From assembly GCF_022317005.1 (NCBI RefSeq), contig NZ_CP081006.1, positions 2,666,001 through 2,730,000 of the forward strand: a stretch of DNA of 64,000 bases, read 5' to 3'. A program made the translations under genes and the position numbers. Positions within the stretch are counted from its first letter, which is position 1, and each line of letters opens with the position of its first letter. Below, piece by piece: positions 21,031-31,109 of the stretch. The notes under the pieces were generated by a model. The model had not been told where the DNA came from, did not search any database, and saw nothing but the letters and a program-made list of their open reading frames with translations. This DNA is from Mycobacterium sp. IDR2000157661. GTDB lineage: Bacteria > Actinomycetota > Actinomycetes > Mycobacteriales > Mycobacteriaceae.

Positions 21031-21046
21031 CAAACACCGTTGTTTG
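21031..21046. promoter_or_regulatory. inverted repeat before the LuxR-type gene
   Basis: CAAAC (21031-21035) and GTTTG (21042-21046) form the inverted repeat CAAACACCGTTGTTTG, 16 bases before the 21015 start. Its place fits an operator, possibly for autoregulation. No consensus was recognised. Confidence 0.3.
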
Positions 21047-21148
21047 ACTGGTTTCGCACCGCCGATGCACGACGGCAAACGGCTCTATACCCGTTAGCTA
21101 TCGAAAGTAGTCGTCCGTTCGACCTGTTGCGCCGCGCTCCGGTGCGAC

Positions 21149-22576
21149 CTAGCGGTGGTCGTCGCGAACCTTCGCCATCGCCAGCACGTCCAGGCGCTTG
21201 TCGAGTTCCTCCTCGGACAGCTTGTCGCCGATGAGTCCCCGGTCGATGACCGTCTGGCGAATGGTCTTCTTCTCCTTGAGCGCCTGTTTGGCGACCGCGG
21301 CAGCCTCCTCGTAGCCGATCGCCGAGTTCAGCGGCGTCACGATCGACGGCGAGGACTCGGCCAGTTCCCGCAGCCGGTCCTCGTTGGCGACCAGGCCGTC
21401 GATGCACCGCTCGGCGAACAGCTTCGACGCGTTGGCAAGGATCTTCAACGACTCGAGGATGTTGCGGGCCATCATCGGGATGTAGACGTTGAGCTCGAAT
21501 GCCCCCGAGGCGCCGCCGAACACGATGGCCGCGTCGTTGCCGATCACCTGAGCGGCGACCTGCGTGACGGCCTCGGGGATGACGGGATTGACCTTGCCGG
21601 GCATGATCGAGCTGCCCGGCTGCAGGTCCGGCAGTTGCAGCTCGCCGAGCCCGGTCAGCGGACCCGAGCCCATCCACCGGATGTCGTTGGCGATCTTGGT
21701 CAGCGACACGGCGATGGTGCGCAGGGCGCCCGACGCCTCGACCAGCCCGTCGCGCGCGGCCTGCGCCTCGAAATGGTTTGCCGCGACGCGAAGTTCGGCT
21801 ACGCCGGTGTGCTCGGTCAACACGGCGACCACCCGCTCGTCGAAGTCGTCGGGCGCGTTGAGGCCGGTGCCCACCGCGGTGCCGCCGATGGCCAGTTCAC
21901 CGAGTCGCGGCAGCGTCGCCTTCACCCGCTCTATGCCGGCCTCGATCTGACGGGCGTATCCGCCGAACTCCTGGCCCAGCGTCACCGGGACGGCGTCCAT
22001 CAGGTGGGTGCGACCCGACTTGACCACGGTGCGCCACTGCCGCGCCTTGGTGTCGAGTGACTCGTGCAGCACCTCCAGCGCCGGAAGTAGTTGCCGCACC
22101 GCGGCTTCCGTGGCAGCGATGTGCGTCGCGGTGGGGAAGGTGTCGTTGGACGACTGGGACATGTTGACGTCGTCGTTGGGGTGCACCGTCACACCGTTGC
22201 GCGCCGCGATGCCGGCGATCACCTCGTTGGTGTTCATGTTCGAACTGGTGCCCGAGCCGGTCTGGAACACGTCGATCGGGAACTGGTCGTCGTGCCGGCC
22301 GTCGGCGATCTCGCTCGCCGCCGCGATGATCGCGTCGGCCTTGGCGGGCTCGAGCAGGCCCAGGTCCTTGTTCACCTGCGCGCAGGCGCCCTTGAGCAGA
22401 CCCAGCGCCCGGATCTGCGTGCGCTCGAGGCCTCGACCGGAGATCGGGAAGTTCTCCACCGCGCGCTGTGTCTGCGCACGCCACAGCGCATTTACCGGCA
22501 CTTGGACCTCGCCCATGGTGTCGTGCTCGATGCGGTACTCGGCAGCTTCCCGGTCTTGAGACGAGTCGACGCTCAA
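21149..22576 (-). CDS. fum: fumarate hydratase class II
   Basis: TCA-cycle interconversion of fumarate and malate. 475 residues, like Rv1098c. Family blocks: [38 protein letters not shown] and the signature [11 protein letters not shown] with the mobile catalytic loop. The TTG at 22576 ([10 protein letters not shown]) has AAGGG six bases upstream and matches the family start. It follows glpX by 26 bases on the same strand, so the two form an operon. Confidence 0.95.
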   Translation of the reverse strand: MSVDSSQDREAAEYRIEHDTMGEVQVPVNALWRAQTQRAVENFPISGRGLERTQIRALGLLKGACAQVNKDLGLLEPAKADAIIAAASEIADGRHDDQFPIDVFQTGSGTSSNMNTNEVIAGIAARNGVTVHPNDDVNMSQSSNDTFPTATHIAATEAAVRQLLPALEVLHESLDTKARQWRTVVKSGRTHLMDAVPVTLGQEFGGYARQIEAGIERVKATLPRLGELAIGGTAVGTGLNAPDDFDERVVAVLTEHTGVAELRVAANHFEAQAARDGLVEASGALRTIAVSLTKIANDIRWMGSGPLTGLGELQLPDLQPGSSIMPGKVNPVIPEAVTQVAAQVIGNDAAIVFGGASGAFELNVYIPMMARNILESLKILANASKLFAERCIDGLVANEDRLRELAESSPSIVTPLNSAIGYEEAAAVAKQALKEKKTIRQTVIDRGLIGDKLSEEELDKRLDVLAMAKVRDDHR

Positions 22577-22602
22577 TTTTCGCCCTTCGTTGTTTCGGTG
22601 AC

Positions 22603-23631
22603 TTACGGCAGTGGATAGACGGCGCTGCTGTCGCCGGTGAAGTCGATCGCGGAATACTCGTTGAGCTTGGAGAGCCGGTGGTAGGCCTCGATCATCCGCA
22701 CGGTGCCGGACTTGCTGCGCATCACGATCGACTGGGTGGTGCAGCCGCCACCGTAGAAGTGGACGCCCTTGAGCAGGTCGCCGTCGGTGACGCCGGTGGC
22801 GCAGAAGAACACGTTGTCGCCCGACACCAGGTCTTCGGTGAACAGCACCTGATCGAGGTCGAGTCCCTTGTCGATGGCCTTCTGGCGCTCCTCGTCGTCC
22901 TTGGGCGCCAACTGCCCCTGGATCGCGCCGCCCATGCAGCGGATCGCGGCCGCGGCGATGATGCCCTCGGGCGTACCACCGATGCCGACGAGCAGGTCGG
23001 TGCTGGTGTTGGGCCGGCACGCCGAGATGGCGCCGGCCACATCGCCGTCGGAGATAAGCCGGCACCGGGCCCCGGCATCGCGCACGTCGGCGATCAGCTG
23101 CTCGTGCCGCGGCCGGTCCAGCACGCACACGGTCAGATCGGCCACCGAGACGCTCTTCGCTTTGGCGACCTGGCGGATGTTCTCGCCGATCGGGGCGGCG
23201 ATGTCGATCGCGTCGACCGCGTCCGGGCCGACGGCGATCTTGTTCATGTAGAACACCGCCGAGGGGTCGTACATGGTGTTGCGCTCGGACACGGCCAGCA
23301 CCGAGATCGCGTTCGACAAACCCTTGCTCATCAACGTCGTGCCGTCGATGGGGTCAACGGCGAAGTCGCACTCCGGTCCGTCGCCGTTGCCGACCTCCTC
23401 ACCGTTGTAGAGCATCGGCGCGTTGTCCTTCTCGCCCTCGCCGATCACCACGACGCCGCGCATCGAGACGGAGTTCACCAGCTCGCGCATGGCATCGACG
23501 GCGGCCCCGTCACCGCGCTCCTTATCGCCACGCCCTACCCAGCGCCCCGCCGCCATGGCACCGGCCTCGGTGACTCTGACCAGTTCAAGGGCGAGATTTC
23601 GATCGGGAGCTTCCCCGCGGCTCGGCGTCAT
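22603..23631 (-). CDS. glpX: fructose-1,6-bisphosphatase class II
   Basis: Gluconeogenic phosphatase; in mycobacteria GlpX is the main FBPase. 342 residues, Rv1099c type. Metal-binding and catalytic blocks: [40 protein letters not shown] and [15 protein letters not shown]; the C-terminus is [13 protein letters not shown]. The start at ATG 23631 ([14 protein letters not shown]) has no ribosome site. It is divergent from the DUF4245 gene, with 54 bases between start codons. Confidence 0.95.
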   Translation of the reverse strand: MTPSRGEAPDRNLALELVRVTEAGAMAAGRWVGRGDKERGDGAAVDAMRELVNSVSMRGVVVIGEGEKDNAPMLYNGEEVGNGDGPECDFAVDPIDGTTLMSKGLSNAISVLAVSERNTMYDPSAVFYMNKIAVGPDAVDAIDIAAPIGENIRQVAKAKSVSVADLTVCVLDRPRHEQLIADVRDAGARCRLISDGDVAGAISACRPNTSTDLLVGIGGTPEGIIAAAAIRCMGGAIQGQLAPKDDEERQKAIDKGLDLDQVLFTEDLVSGDNVFFCATGVTDGDLLKGVHFYGGGCTTQSIVMRSKSGTVRMIEAYHRLSKLNEYSAIDFTGDSSAVYPLP

Positions 23632-23673
23632 GCAGCAGATTGTCCCACTACCAGGGTCGCCGGTGGGAGCTGG

Positions 23674-23679
23674 GATACT
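23674..23679 (+). promoter_or_regulatory. -10 box of the DUF4245 gene (leaderless)
   Basis: GATACT, one base off TATACT, ends six bases before the GTG at 23686, so the transcript probably starts at the start codon. Confidence 0.4.
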
Positions 23680-23685
23680 GGGGAT

Positions 23686-24333
23686 GTGACGACGCAGCCC
23701 CAGCCCGCTCCGAAGCCTGCCAAGTCGCGGTTGCTGCAGGACGGCCGCGACATGTTCTGGTCGATGGCACCGCTGGTGGTCGCCTGTGTAGTGCTCGCCG
23801 GACTGTTGGGCATGTGCTCGTTCCAGGCCGCGGGACCTGGCGCGGGCCCGGTGCCCGACTACGACGCGCCGGCGGCGTTGCAGGCCGACGCCGAGGCGCT
23901 CGAGATTCCGATCCGCGTGCCGCAGCTGCCCGACGGGTGGCAGTCGAACTCGGGCAGCCGCAAGGGCATCGAGGGCGGCCGGACCGATCCGGTGTCGGGT
24001 CAGGCCCAGCGCGCGGTGAGCTCGACGGTCGGCTATCTCGCCCCGAGCGGGATGTACCTGAGCTTGACGCAGAGCAACGCCGACGAGGACAAGCTGGTGG
24101 GCTCGCTGGACCCGGACCTGGTGCCGACCGGCGTGCAGGACGTCGACGGCGTCACGTGGGTGGTCTACGAGGGCAGCGACGCCGACGGCGAACCGGCCGA
24201 ACCGGTTTGGACGACGCGGTTGACCGGGCCGACCGGCCCCGCCCAGGTTGCGTTGAGAGGCGCCGCGGGTACCGCTGAGTACCGTACGCTGGCGACGGCG
24301 ACGCAGACCGCCTCGCCCCTGCCCGTCGAGTAA
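23686..24333 (+). CDS. DUF4245 single-pass membrane protein
   Basis: 215 residues, Rv1100 type. A short cytoplasmic head, one membrane helix (about 28-48, [18 protein letters not shown]), and an outside domain with [18 protein letters not shown] and GVTWVVYEG. Function is unknown. GTG 23686 follows a GATACT box by six bases. The next gene starts 15 bases after its stop and is probably co-transcribed. Confidence 0.82.
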   Translation: MTTQPQPAPKPAKSRLLQDGRDMFWSMAPLVVACVVLAGLLGMCSFQAAGPGAGPVPDYDAPAALQADAEALEIPIRVPQLPDGWQSNSGSRKGIEGGRTDPVSGQAQRAVSSTVGYLAPSGMYLSLTQSNADEDKLVGSLDPDLVPTGVQDVDGVTWVVYEGSDADGEPAEPVWTTRLTGPTGPAQVALRGAAGTAEYRTLATATQTASPLPVE

Positions 24334-24348
24334 CGGACGAGAGGTGCC

Positions 24349-25206
24349 ATGACAGCGCCCGATCCTGATGTCGCCGCCGAGGCGGCTCCGGACCCCCATG
24401 CAGCCGCCGGGGCGGCTCGGGAAGCCGATCTGACGGGGTGGACCGTCGCGCCGTTCACCGCGGTCGGATACACCCACGACGTCTACCGCAGGGGTGAGGG
24501 CCCCGGCGTCATCCTCATTCCCGAGATGCCCGGCGCCCACCCCGGTGTGCTGGCCCTCGGCAACCACCTTGTGGACAACGGGTTCACCGTCGCGATCCCG
24601 TCGCTGTTCGGCACCCCCGGTGCGCCTGCGATGCGGCCGGGGGCGGTGCCGGTGATGCTTCGCGGTTGCGTGGCAAGGGAGTTCGCGGCCTTCGCCACCA
24701 ACGCCGACCGGCCGGTAGCGCACTATCTCCGTGCACTGGCCCGTGACCTGAACGAGCACACGCCGGGTAAGGGCGTCGGGGTGATCGGTCAGTGCTTCAC
24801 CGGCGGTTTCGCGCTGGCGGCCGCGGTCGAGGACAGTGTGCTCGCGCCGGTGCTGAGCCAGCCGTCGCTGCCGTTGCCGCTGACTCCCCGACAGCGCCGC
24901 GATCCGGGGCTGTCCGACGCCGAGCTCAAGATCGTGGAACGCCGCGCCGCCAACGACGGGTTGTGCGCGCTGGGGCTGCGGTTCACCGAGGACCCGCTGG
25001 TGCCGGCGCAGCGGTTCAAGACGCTCAAGGACCGCCTCGGCGACGCGTTCGAGGTCATCGAGATCGATTCCAAGAAGGGCAACGAGCACGGGTTCAGCAG
25101 GACGGCCCACTCGGTTCTGACACTGGAACTGCGTCAGCAGCAGGGCCATCCGACCGACGACGCACTCAAGCGGGTGGTGGCCTTCCTCACGGAGCGGCTG
25201 ACCTAG
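24349..25206 (+). CDS. dienelactone hydrolase-family protein (Cys nucleophile)
   Basis: 285 residues, alpha/beta-hydrolase fold with a cysteine nucleophile in [13 protein letters not shown] and the histidine in [11 protein letters not shown]; the acid would be in the [13 protein letters not shown] region. These features fit the dienelactone hydrolase family. The first 30 residues are an Ala/Asp/Pro-rich extension outside the domain. Natural substrate is unknown. Its 3' end overlaps the tail of the convergent HNH gene by 20 bases. Confidence 0.8.
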   Translation: MTAPDPDVAAEAAPDPHAAAGAAREADLTGWTVAPFTAVGYTHDVYRRGEGPGVILIPEMPGAHPGVLALGNHLVDNGFTVAIPSLFGTPGAPAMRPGAVPVMLRGCVAREFAAFATNADRPVAHYLRALARDLNEHTPGKGVGVIGQCFTGGFALAAAVEDSVLAPVLSQPSLPLPLTPRQRRDPGLSDAELKIVERRAANDGLCALGLRFTEDPLVPAQRFKTLKDRLGDAFEVIEIDSKKGNEHGFSRTAHSVLTLELRQQQGHPTDDALKRVVAFLTERLT

Positions 25207-26572
25207 CCGCGGGCGCCCCGGCGCTTGCCGAGTCGCTGCGGATATCAATCGGCGCTGTGCAGTTGCGGCTATTGCCGCGTCGTTGCCGCTGAAAAAACTT
25301 GTGGCTCAACCTAGTTGTTGTTCGTTGGTGGTGGTTGGGGTTGGTAGGGGTCGTACCACCACCATTGGGCGCGTTCGCCGAGGGGTCCGGGGTATGGGGC
25401 ACCATCGGTGGGGGTTGTGTGGGTGGGCGTGCCAGGGATCCGGGGTGCAGGGGCTCGCCGTCGTCGTCGAGCACGGTGATCGCTGGTGCGGGTCCGAGGA
25501 TGGTGATCAGGCCGCGGTGGTGCATGCGGTGGTGGTAGGGACAGACCAGCACCAGGTTGTCGAGTTCGGTTGCTCCGCCGTCTTCCCAGTGGATGATGTG
25601 GTGGGCGTGCAGTCCGCGGGTGGCCCCGCAGCCGGGCACCGCGCAGGTGCGATGGCGGAACTCCAGCGCGCGGCGCAGCCGGCGGCTGATCTGACGGGTG
25701 GTGCGCCCACAGCCCAGGGTCTGCCCGTCTTTGTCGAACCAGGTTTGGTAGGTGGCATCACAGGTCAGGTATCGGCGTTCGGCGTCGGTGAGCAGCGGAC
25801 CCAGATGCAGCGCCGCGGCGCGTTTGTCGACATCGAGATGCACGATCACCGTGGTGTGCGCGTGGTGGGGGCGTCGGGCGGCTTCGGCGTCCCAGCCGGC
25901 CTCCACCAGCCGCATGAACCCGTCCCCGACGGTGGGAAACGGCGGCACCTGACCGCCGCCAGCACTGTGCTCATCGTCGCTGTGGTCGCGTTTCCACTCA
26001 CCGATGAGCGCCTCGTGGTGCGACTGCAGGGCGGCGTCGAACGTGGCCGCATCCGGGTGCGACAACCGGATCCGGTAACACGCCCCGTGGGCATCGCTGG
26101 TTTTGGTGATGGAGCGTTCGGGTCCGCGCCGCGGTGCGGGTTCAGGCTCGGGGCGCGGTTCCAAACTGATCGCTTTGCGCAGCTGGCTGACGGTGGCCAC
26201 GCCGGCCAACTCGACGTAGTGGGCATCAGAGCCCGCACCGGCTTTCTGGGCGATGACCCCGACCTGATCCAGTGACAACCGGCCCTCGGCAAGGGCTTGG
26301 GTGCAGCGGGGGAACTCCTCACAGCGGGCCGCGATCGCGGCCATGGTTTTGGCGTTGGCCTCGGTGCAGCCGGTCTTCCAGGCCACCAACCCCGCCAGCG
26401 AGCGCACCCCGGTCATACCCCACAACCGGTCGCGGTCGATCTCGGCCACGATCTGCACCAGGCGCCCATCGATGGCGTTGCGCTGCCCACACAACTGCGC
26501 CACCTCCTCGAACAACACCGCCAACCGCTCCTTCGGCAACACCGGAGCATCGGAGGCGGCGGTCGAGGACAT
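25187..26572 (-). CDS. DUF222 (13E12 repeat) protein with HNH endonuclease domain
   Basis: 461 residues. The N-terminal DUF222 helical region (about 20-150: [30 protein letters not shown]) is followed by a C-terminal HNH nuclease with [37 protein letters not shown]. This family is multicopy in mycobacterial genomes and of unsettled function, perhaps DNA processing. The tail after the HNH (Pro/Thr/Asn-rich, then basic) is low complexity and runs into the DLH gene, so it may be a later addition. No mobile-element ends were seen beside it. Confidence 0.85.
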   Translation of the reverse strand: MSSTAASDAPVLPKERLAVLFEEVAQLCGQRNAIDGRLVQIVAEIDRDRLWGMTGVRSLAGLVAWKTGCTEANAKTMAAIAARCEEFPRCTQALAEGRLSLDQVGVIAQKAGAGSDAHYVELAGVATVSQLRKAISLEPRPEPEPAPRRGPERSITKTSDAHGACYRIRLSHPDAATFDAALQSHHEALIGEWKRDHSDDEHSAGGGQVPPFPTVGDGFMRLVEAGWDAEAARRPHHAHTTVIVHLDVDKRAAALHLGPLLTDAERRYLTCDATYQTWFDKDGQTLGCGRTTRQISRRLRRALEFRHRTCAVPGCGATRGLHAHHIIHWEDGGATELDNLVLVCPYHHRMHHRGLITILGPAPAITVLDDDGEPLHPGSLARPPTQPPPMVPHTPDPSANAPNGGGTTPTNPNHHQRTTTRLSHKFFQRQRRGNSRNCTAPIDIRSDSASAGAPAARSAAP

Positions 26573-26616
26573 GACCCCATCATGACAGCGGGGTCTGACA
26601 GCTTTCGCCAGCCGAC

Positions 26617-27870
26617 TCAGTCGGCCTCCGAGGTGGCGGCGGACGCAGTCTCATTGTTCTTCCCGACGGTCGGCTCCGGTTGGTCTTGAGAGGCGTCCTC
26701 CTCCCTGGCTTTCTCGTCGCGCTCGTCGCGCACCTCCTTGACGCGACGGCCTAACCACCAGAACGGATTCCGCTTCTTGGGTTTCTCGTCGTCGACCTCT
26801 GGCCGCTGCATCGGCACACCTTTGTAGACCGACAGGTAGACGCTGATCGTGGTGACGATGACGATCATCAGCACCGGACCGATAACGATGCCCCAAGCCC
26901 CGAACATGCTGATGCCGGCGAACACCGCGAGCAGCATCAGCGCCGCATCCAGGCGGGCTTCCCGGGGCACCAGGATGGGCCGCAGGAAGTTGTCGATGTT
27001 GGTGACCACGATGATGTGAAAGGCGATGACGAAGACGCCGCCGAAGATGTTGCCGAACAGGATCATTCCGATGCCGAACGGAATGGTGACGATGCCGCTG
27101 CCGAGCGGGATGACCGACAGCGCGGACAGCAGCACGGCGAACAGGAAGAAGCCCTGGTGGAATCCGGCGATGTAGATCGACGCCGCGCCCGCGACACCCT
27201 GGCACACCGCGATCACGAACTGGCCCATCACGGTGCCCTTGACCATCGCACCCATCTTGGCCATGTAGAGGTCGGTGACCTCCTCGCCGAGCGGGTTGAG
27301 GCGCCGGATGAGCAGCAGGACGCGGTCGCGGTTGATCAGCAGCGACAGGAACACATAGATGAATAGGATCATCGCCGTCAACGCGCCGAACGCCCCGCCA
27401 GCCGCGCCCTGCAGCAGGCCGAGCAGCCATTGGCCCGCTTCCTGAGCCACCCGGGTCATCGAACCCTGCAGCGACTGCGGGGTGACGGTGGTATCGACGT
27501 AGGGCACCCGGGCCAGTAATTCGTTGACGAATTGCAGCGCGCGGTCGCCGAGGGCCGACAGGTCGGTGCGGGCCACCCAGTCGGCCACCCGCTCCACCAT
27601 CGTGGTGATCTGCACGACGGCGAGGAACACGAACAGGCTCAACGGCACGATGACGGCGGCGATCGCGGTCAGCAGCGTGATGGTGGCCGACAGCCCGCTG
27701 CCCAATCGCTTGTTGAGCCGGCGGTACAGCGGCGAGAACAGGTAGGCCACCACCGCGGCGACCACCACGAGGATGAAGTAGCCGCGCAGGAAGTATGCGC
27801 CGAACGCGATCGCGGCGACCGTGGCGACGGCAAGCGCGCGCCGCTGCGTGAGCGTGAATTCGGTGTCCAC
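26617..27870 (-). CDS. AI-2E family permease (Rv1101c type)
   Basis: 417 residues with eight predicted membrane helices in the usual AI-2E arrangement: two near the N-terminus, a large periplasmic/helical segment (about 85-150), and later the PLGSGIVTIPFGIGMILFG and DNFLRPILVPRE motifs. The last 60 residues are a charged cytoplasmic tail. Family members export small molecules or ions; the substrate here is unknown. GTG start at 27870. An SDR gene ends 10 bases upstream on the same strand. Confidence 0.88.
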   Translation of the reverse strand: MDTEFTLTQRRALAVATVAAIAFGAYFLRGYFILVVVAAVVAYLFSPLYRRLNKRLGSGLSATITLLTAIAAVIVPLSLFVFLAVVQITTMVERVADWVARTDLSALGDRALQFVNELLARVPYVDTTVTPQSLQGSMTRVAQEAGQWLLGLLQGAAGGAFGALTAMILFIYVFLSLLINRDRVLLLIRRLNPLGEEVTDLYMAKMGAMVKGTVMGQFVIAVCQGVAGAASIYIAGFHQGFFLFAVLLSALSVIPLGSGIVTIPFGIGMILFGNIFGGVFVIAFHIIVVTNIDNFLRPILVPREARLDAALMLLAVFAGISMFGAWGIVIGPVLMIVIVTTISVYLSVYKGVPMQRPEVDDEKPKKRNPFWWLGRRVKEVRDERDEKAREEDASQDQPEPTVGKNNETASAATSEAD

Positions 27871-27880
27871 GCAGCTATGT

Positions 27881-28717
27881 CTACAGCGTGTCCGCGCTGT
27901 CCGCCCTTGCTTGGGTTTGTTTCGCCCGCTGGTCGGCGACGAACCGCATCGACACCCTGTTCATCAGCCTCGGCGCCAGGCGCGCGAACAGCCACTGGGC
28001 GTGGGCGATACGCGGTTTGACCAGAATCGGCTTGTTCTTCTCGACCGCGCGCAGGATGTCGTCGGCGAGTCGGTCGGCGTCGTAGGGCTTGCCGCCCTGC
28101 GCGGGCAGGAAGTAGTCCCGCCCCACGAACCCGCCGACCGCTCCCTTGTCCAGGATTGGGGTCTCCACGGCGGCCGGGCATACGACGAGCACCCCGACGC
28201 CGCGGGCCGCGGCCTCAGAGCGCAGCGCCAGTGACAACCCGACGACTGCGTGTTTGGTCATCACGTAGCTGGTGACCTGTCCGGCTGCCGTCAGCCCGGC
28301 CATGGACGCGGTGTTGACGATGTGGCCGTGGCCCTGTCGCACCATCAGCGGATAGGTGGCCGCCACGCCGTGCACCACGCCGCGGATGTTGACGTCGATG
28401 ATCGCGCTCCACTGGTCCAGGGTCAGCAGTTCCGTGTCGCCGCCCCAGACGATTCCGGCGTTGTTGAACATCAGGTCGAGCCTGCCGGTGCGCGCCACGA
28501 CGTCGTCGACGACGGACTGCACGGCGGCCGCATCCGTGACGTCGAGGCGCTGCGCTCGGACATTCCCGCCGAGGGCGCCGGCGGTACGTTCGGCCGCGTC
28601 ACCGTCGATGTCGGTGCACACCACGTCGGCGCCCGCGGCGGCCAGCGCCCGGCACAACGCGGCGCCGATGCCCGATCCGCCGCCGGTGACGATGGCCTGC
28701 TTACCGCCGAAATTCAC
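27881..28717 (-). CDS. short-chain dehydrogenase/reductase (SDR 1)
   Basis: 278 residues, classical SDR: TGGGSGIG cofactor loop near residue 12, FNNAGIV, serine in NTASMAG and the Y-xxx-K pair in SYVMTKHA. The C-terminal 70 residues (NKPILVKPRIAHAQWLFARLAP) extend beyond the core, as in mycobacterial SDRs thought to act on lipids. GTG start at 28717, overlapping the stop of SDR 2 by four bases. Part of the SDR2-SDR1 operon behind the KstR-type motif at 29514. Confidence 0.85.
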   Translation of the reverse strand: MNFGGKQAIVTGGGSGIGAALCRALAAAGADVVCTDIDGDAAERTAGALGGNVRAQRLDVTDAAAVQSVVDDVVARTGRLDLMFNNAGIVWGGDTELLTLDQWSAIIDVNIRGVVHGVAATYPLMVRQGHGHIVNTASMAGLTAAGQVTSYVMTKHAVVGLSLALRSEAAARGVGVLVVCPAAVETPILDKGAVGGFVGRDYFLPAQGGKPYDADRLADDILRAVEKNKPILVKPRIAHAQWLFARLAPRLMNRVSMRFVADQRAKQTQARADSADTL

Positions 28718-29490
28718 GACTTCTCCGCGAGTTTCATCACGTGGCCGAGCACGTCGGGATACTTCTTGAGGTGCGCACCGCCGTTGAGGTCGAGCACTTC
28801 ACCGGTCAACCAGCCGGCCCTCGGTGAGCACAGGAACACCACGGCGTCGGCGATCTCTCCGGGTTGTCCCGCACGACCGAGCGCGGTGTTGTCGACGTAA
28901 TCCTCGACGAGCCCGGGGATCAGCGACGAGCCTTCGGTCAGAGGCGTCTCGACGAAGCCGGGCGAAACCGCGTTGACGCGGATCCCGCGCGGGCCCATCT
29001 CGAGAGCGGCGACCTGGGTCAGCATCGACAGGCCCGCCTTCGCCGCGCAGTAGGCGCTCATCCCCACCGCCGGCTGTCGGCCGTTGAGCGAGCTGATCGA
29101 GACCAGCGACCCGCCTTCGCGCAGCGTTTGTCCCGCGTGTTTGGCGACGATGAACGCACCGTTGAGGCAGACGTCGACCACCGAGCGGAACTCCTCGACC
29201 GCCAAATCGGTGATCAGCCCGAGACTGCCGAAACCCGCGCAGTTGACCACGATGTCGAGCGGGCCGGTCGCACCGAACAGGCGCTGCACCGAGGCTTCGT
29301 CGGTCACGTCGACCTCGGCCGCGGTGTGCGGATCGCCGAGTTCGGCGGCGCGTTGCTTCGCGCCGTCGGCGTTGCGGTCGGCCAGCGTGACGGTGCAGTC
29401 GTCGGCGGCGAGCGCCTTGGCCGTCGCCCAGCCGATGCCGGACGCCGCGCCGATCACCACCGCTTGTCTGCCCGGCCGCCCGTTGCTCAT
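28714..29490 (-). CDS. short-chain dehydrogenase/reductase (SDR 2)
   Basis: 258 residues, classical SDR: GAASGIG loop, VNCAGFGS, serine in SISSLNG, Y-xxx-K in AYCAAKAG, and VNAVSPGFVETP. The DRNADG after strand 2 suggests preference for NAD(H). Start ATG 29490, with AAAGGG upstream. It is the first gene of the two-SDR operon and lies 24 bases downstream of a perfect KstR-type operator, so steroid or related lipid oxidation is likely but unproven. Confidence 0.87.
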   Translation of the reverse strand: MSNGRPGRQAVVIGAASGIGWATAKALAADDCTVTLADRNADGAKQRAAELGDPHTAAEVDVTDEASVQRLFGATGPLDIVVNCAGFGSLGLITDLAVEEFRSVVDVCLNGAFIVAKHAGQTLREGGSLVSISSLNGRQPAVGMSAYCAAKAGLSMLTQVAALEMGPRGIRVNAVSPGFVETPLTEGSSLIPGLVEDYVDNTALGRAGQPGEIADAVVFLCSPRAGWLTGEVLDLNGGAHLKKYPDVLGHVMKLAEKS

Positions 29491-29513
29491 CCGGCTGCCC
29501 TTTCGACGGGAAG

Positions 29514-29527
29514 TAGAACGCGTTACA
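29514..29527. promoter_or_regulatory. KstR-type operator between SDR operon and SRPBCC gene
   Basis: TAGAACGCGTTACA fits the KstR consensus TNNAACNNGTTNNA at every fixed position. It sits in the 63-base divergent gap, 24 bases before the SDR 2 start and 27 before the SRPBCC start, so one site could control both directions. KstR is the TetR-family repressor of cholesterol catabolism; the consensus is known from the literature, the site here is read by eye. Confidence 0.65.
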
Positions 29528-29553
29528 ACTTAGCGCTTTGGCACACTCGACCG

Positions 29554-30018
29554 GTGAGTGAATTGACGATGTCCGAGTCGGTCCATGTGGCCGCGCCGCC
29601 CGACGAGGTTTACGCGATGGTGTCCGACGTGACGCGGATGGGGGAGTGGAGTCCGGTCTGCCGGGCCTGCTGGTGGGACGACGGCGACGGGCCGCGCATC
29701 GGTGCGTGGTTCACCGGCCGCAACGAGACCCAGGAGCGGACGTGGGAGACGCGCTCGCAGGTGGTGGCCGCGACGCCCGGGCGTGAGTTCGCGTGGGAGG
29801 TCAACGACGGCTGGGTGTACTGGGGCTACACCTTCGAGCCGGAGAACGACGGCACCCGTCTGACGGAGACATGGAGGTTCCTGCCCAAGGGCATCGACGG
29901 GTTCCGCGAGCGGTTCGGCGAGGCGGCCCAGGGCGAGATCGACAAGCGCCGCGACGCCGCGCGCGACGGCATCCCGGTCACCCTCGCGGCGATCAAGAGG
30001 GCCGCCGAAGCGGGCTGA
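29554..30018 (+). CDS. SRPBCC (polyketide cyclase-like) lipid-binding-fold protein
   Basis: 154 residues, helix-grip fold: VHVAAPPDEVYAMVSDVTRMGEWSP, then RIGAWFTGRN, W-rich strands (AWEVNDGWVYWGYTFEP) and RLTETWRF before the C-terminal helix. Such proteins bind hydrophobic ligands or act as cyclases. GTG 29554 (MSELTMSES) chosen; ATG 29569 is a possible inner start. Divergent from the SDR operon across a KstR-type site, which links it to sterol/lipid metabolism. Confidence 0.8.
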   Translation: MSELTMSESVHVAAPPDEVYAMVSDVTRMGEWSPVCRACWWDDGDGPRIGAWFTGRNETQERTWETRSQVVAATPGREFAWEVNDGWVYWGYTFEPENDGTRLTETWRFLPKGIDGFRERFGEAAQGEIDKRRDAARDGIPVTLAAIKRAAEAG

Positions 30019-30038
30019 TCGCGCAGGCGAGATCCGCT

Positions 30039-31085
30039 TCAGGGCACCACTACGGCGCGACCGCGCACCCTGCCGGATTGCAGATCGCGGTAGGCGCGCG
30101 GCGCGTCGTCGAGAGAATAGGTCGTCGATTCGACGTGCACCATGTCCCTGGCCGCGAGGGCGAGCAGCTCGACGAGCTCAGGCCGCGACCCCCAGTACGT
30201 CGTCTGGATGCTGACCTCGTAAGGCTGCGAGAAGAACGTCAGCGGCACGCTGCCCCCGGCGATGCCGATGATGGTGACGTCGCCGAGACTTCTCGCCGCG
30301 CCGCGGGCCAGTTCGATCGTCGCCTCGGCGCCGACGCAGTCGAGCAGCACGTCGGCACCCCTGCCACCGGTGAGTTCGCGAATGGTGTTGATGGCGTTGT
30401 CATCCGACATGACCGTGTGATCGGCGCCCATTTCCGTGGCGAGGTCGAGAGCTTCAGTGCTGCTGTCGACGGCGATCACCCTGGCCGCCGTCGTCGCCGC
30501 GACGAGCTGCAGCGCCATGTGGCCGAGGCCGCCGATGCCGATGACCACCACGGTCGACGTCGGCGTCAGCTTCGGCCACGACCGCCGAATCGCGTGATAC
30601 GGCGTCAGGCCGGCGTCCGTGAGTGGCGCTGCCGTCACAGGGTCCAGTCCGGGGGGCAGCGGCACCAGCAGGCGCTCGAACGGCACCAGCAGGTATTCGG
30701 CCATGCCGCCGTCGAGGCCCAGGCCGCCGCCGCCGCTGATGACCGGTGCGGCCAGCGGGTTCTCGCAGTAGTTCTCCACGCCGCGCCGACAGCGGTCGCA
30801 AGTGCCGCATCCCCACGGGCCGTACACCGCGACCGCGTCGCCCTCCTTGACGGCACTCACCCCGGCGCCGACGTCCTCGACCCAGCCGGCGTTCTCGTGG
30901 CCGAGGGTGAACGGTGGCTGCCACGGCAGCATGCCGGCGTCGAAGTCGTACATCAGGTGCAGGTCGGAGTGACAGGCACCGGCGCCGGCGACCTTCACCA
31001 CCACCTGCCCGGGTCCGGGCGTCGGCTTCGGCACCTCGACCAGTTCGGGATCGGATTTCCAGTTCGTCAGGCGCAGCGCTTTCAT
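30039..31085 (-). CDS. zinc-dependent alcohol dehydrogenase (MDR family)
   Basis: 348 residues. Catalytic-zinc ligands in GACHSDLH and GHENAGWVEDVG; structural-zinc cysteines in CGTCDRCRRGVENYC; Rossmann loop GIGGLGHMALQL with VDSS following, suggesting NAD. The family oxidises alcohols or reduces aldehydes with broad specificity. ATG 31085. It is the last gene of a probable arcB'-arcC-adh transcript, 24 bases behind arcC. Confidence 0.87.
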   Translation of the reverse strand: MKALRLTNWKSDPELVEVPKPTPGPGQVVVKVAGAGACHSDLHLMYDFDAGMLPWQPPFTLGHENAGWVEDVGAGVSAVKEGDAVAVYGPWGCGTCDRCRRGVENYCENPLAAPVISGGGGLGLDGGMAEYLLVPFERLLVPLPPGLDPVTAAPLTDAGLTPYHAIRRSWPKLTPTSTVVVIGIGGLGHMALQLVAATTAARVIAVDSSTEALDLATEMGADHTVMSDDNAINTIRELTGGRGADVLLDCVGAEATIELARGAARSLGDVTIIGIAGGSVPLTFFSQPYEVSIQTTYWGSRPELVELLALAARDMVHVESTTYSLDDAPRAYRDLQSGRVRGRAVVVP

Positions 31086-31109
31086 GACGCCAGTCTGCCC
31101 GCCGGAGCG

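Noticed and set aside
21149..25248. Very long reverse frames that fuse fum or glpX with upstream sequence
   Set aside because: The conserved N-termini begin inside them (22576 and 23631); the extra parts are Arg-rich and lie antisense to other genes or in non-coding sequence.
25187..26572. DUF222-HNH gene as a mobile intron or insertion element
   Set aside because: No terminal repeats, target duplication, integrase or reverse transcriptase beside it; family members are usual chromosomal genes in mycobacteria.
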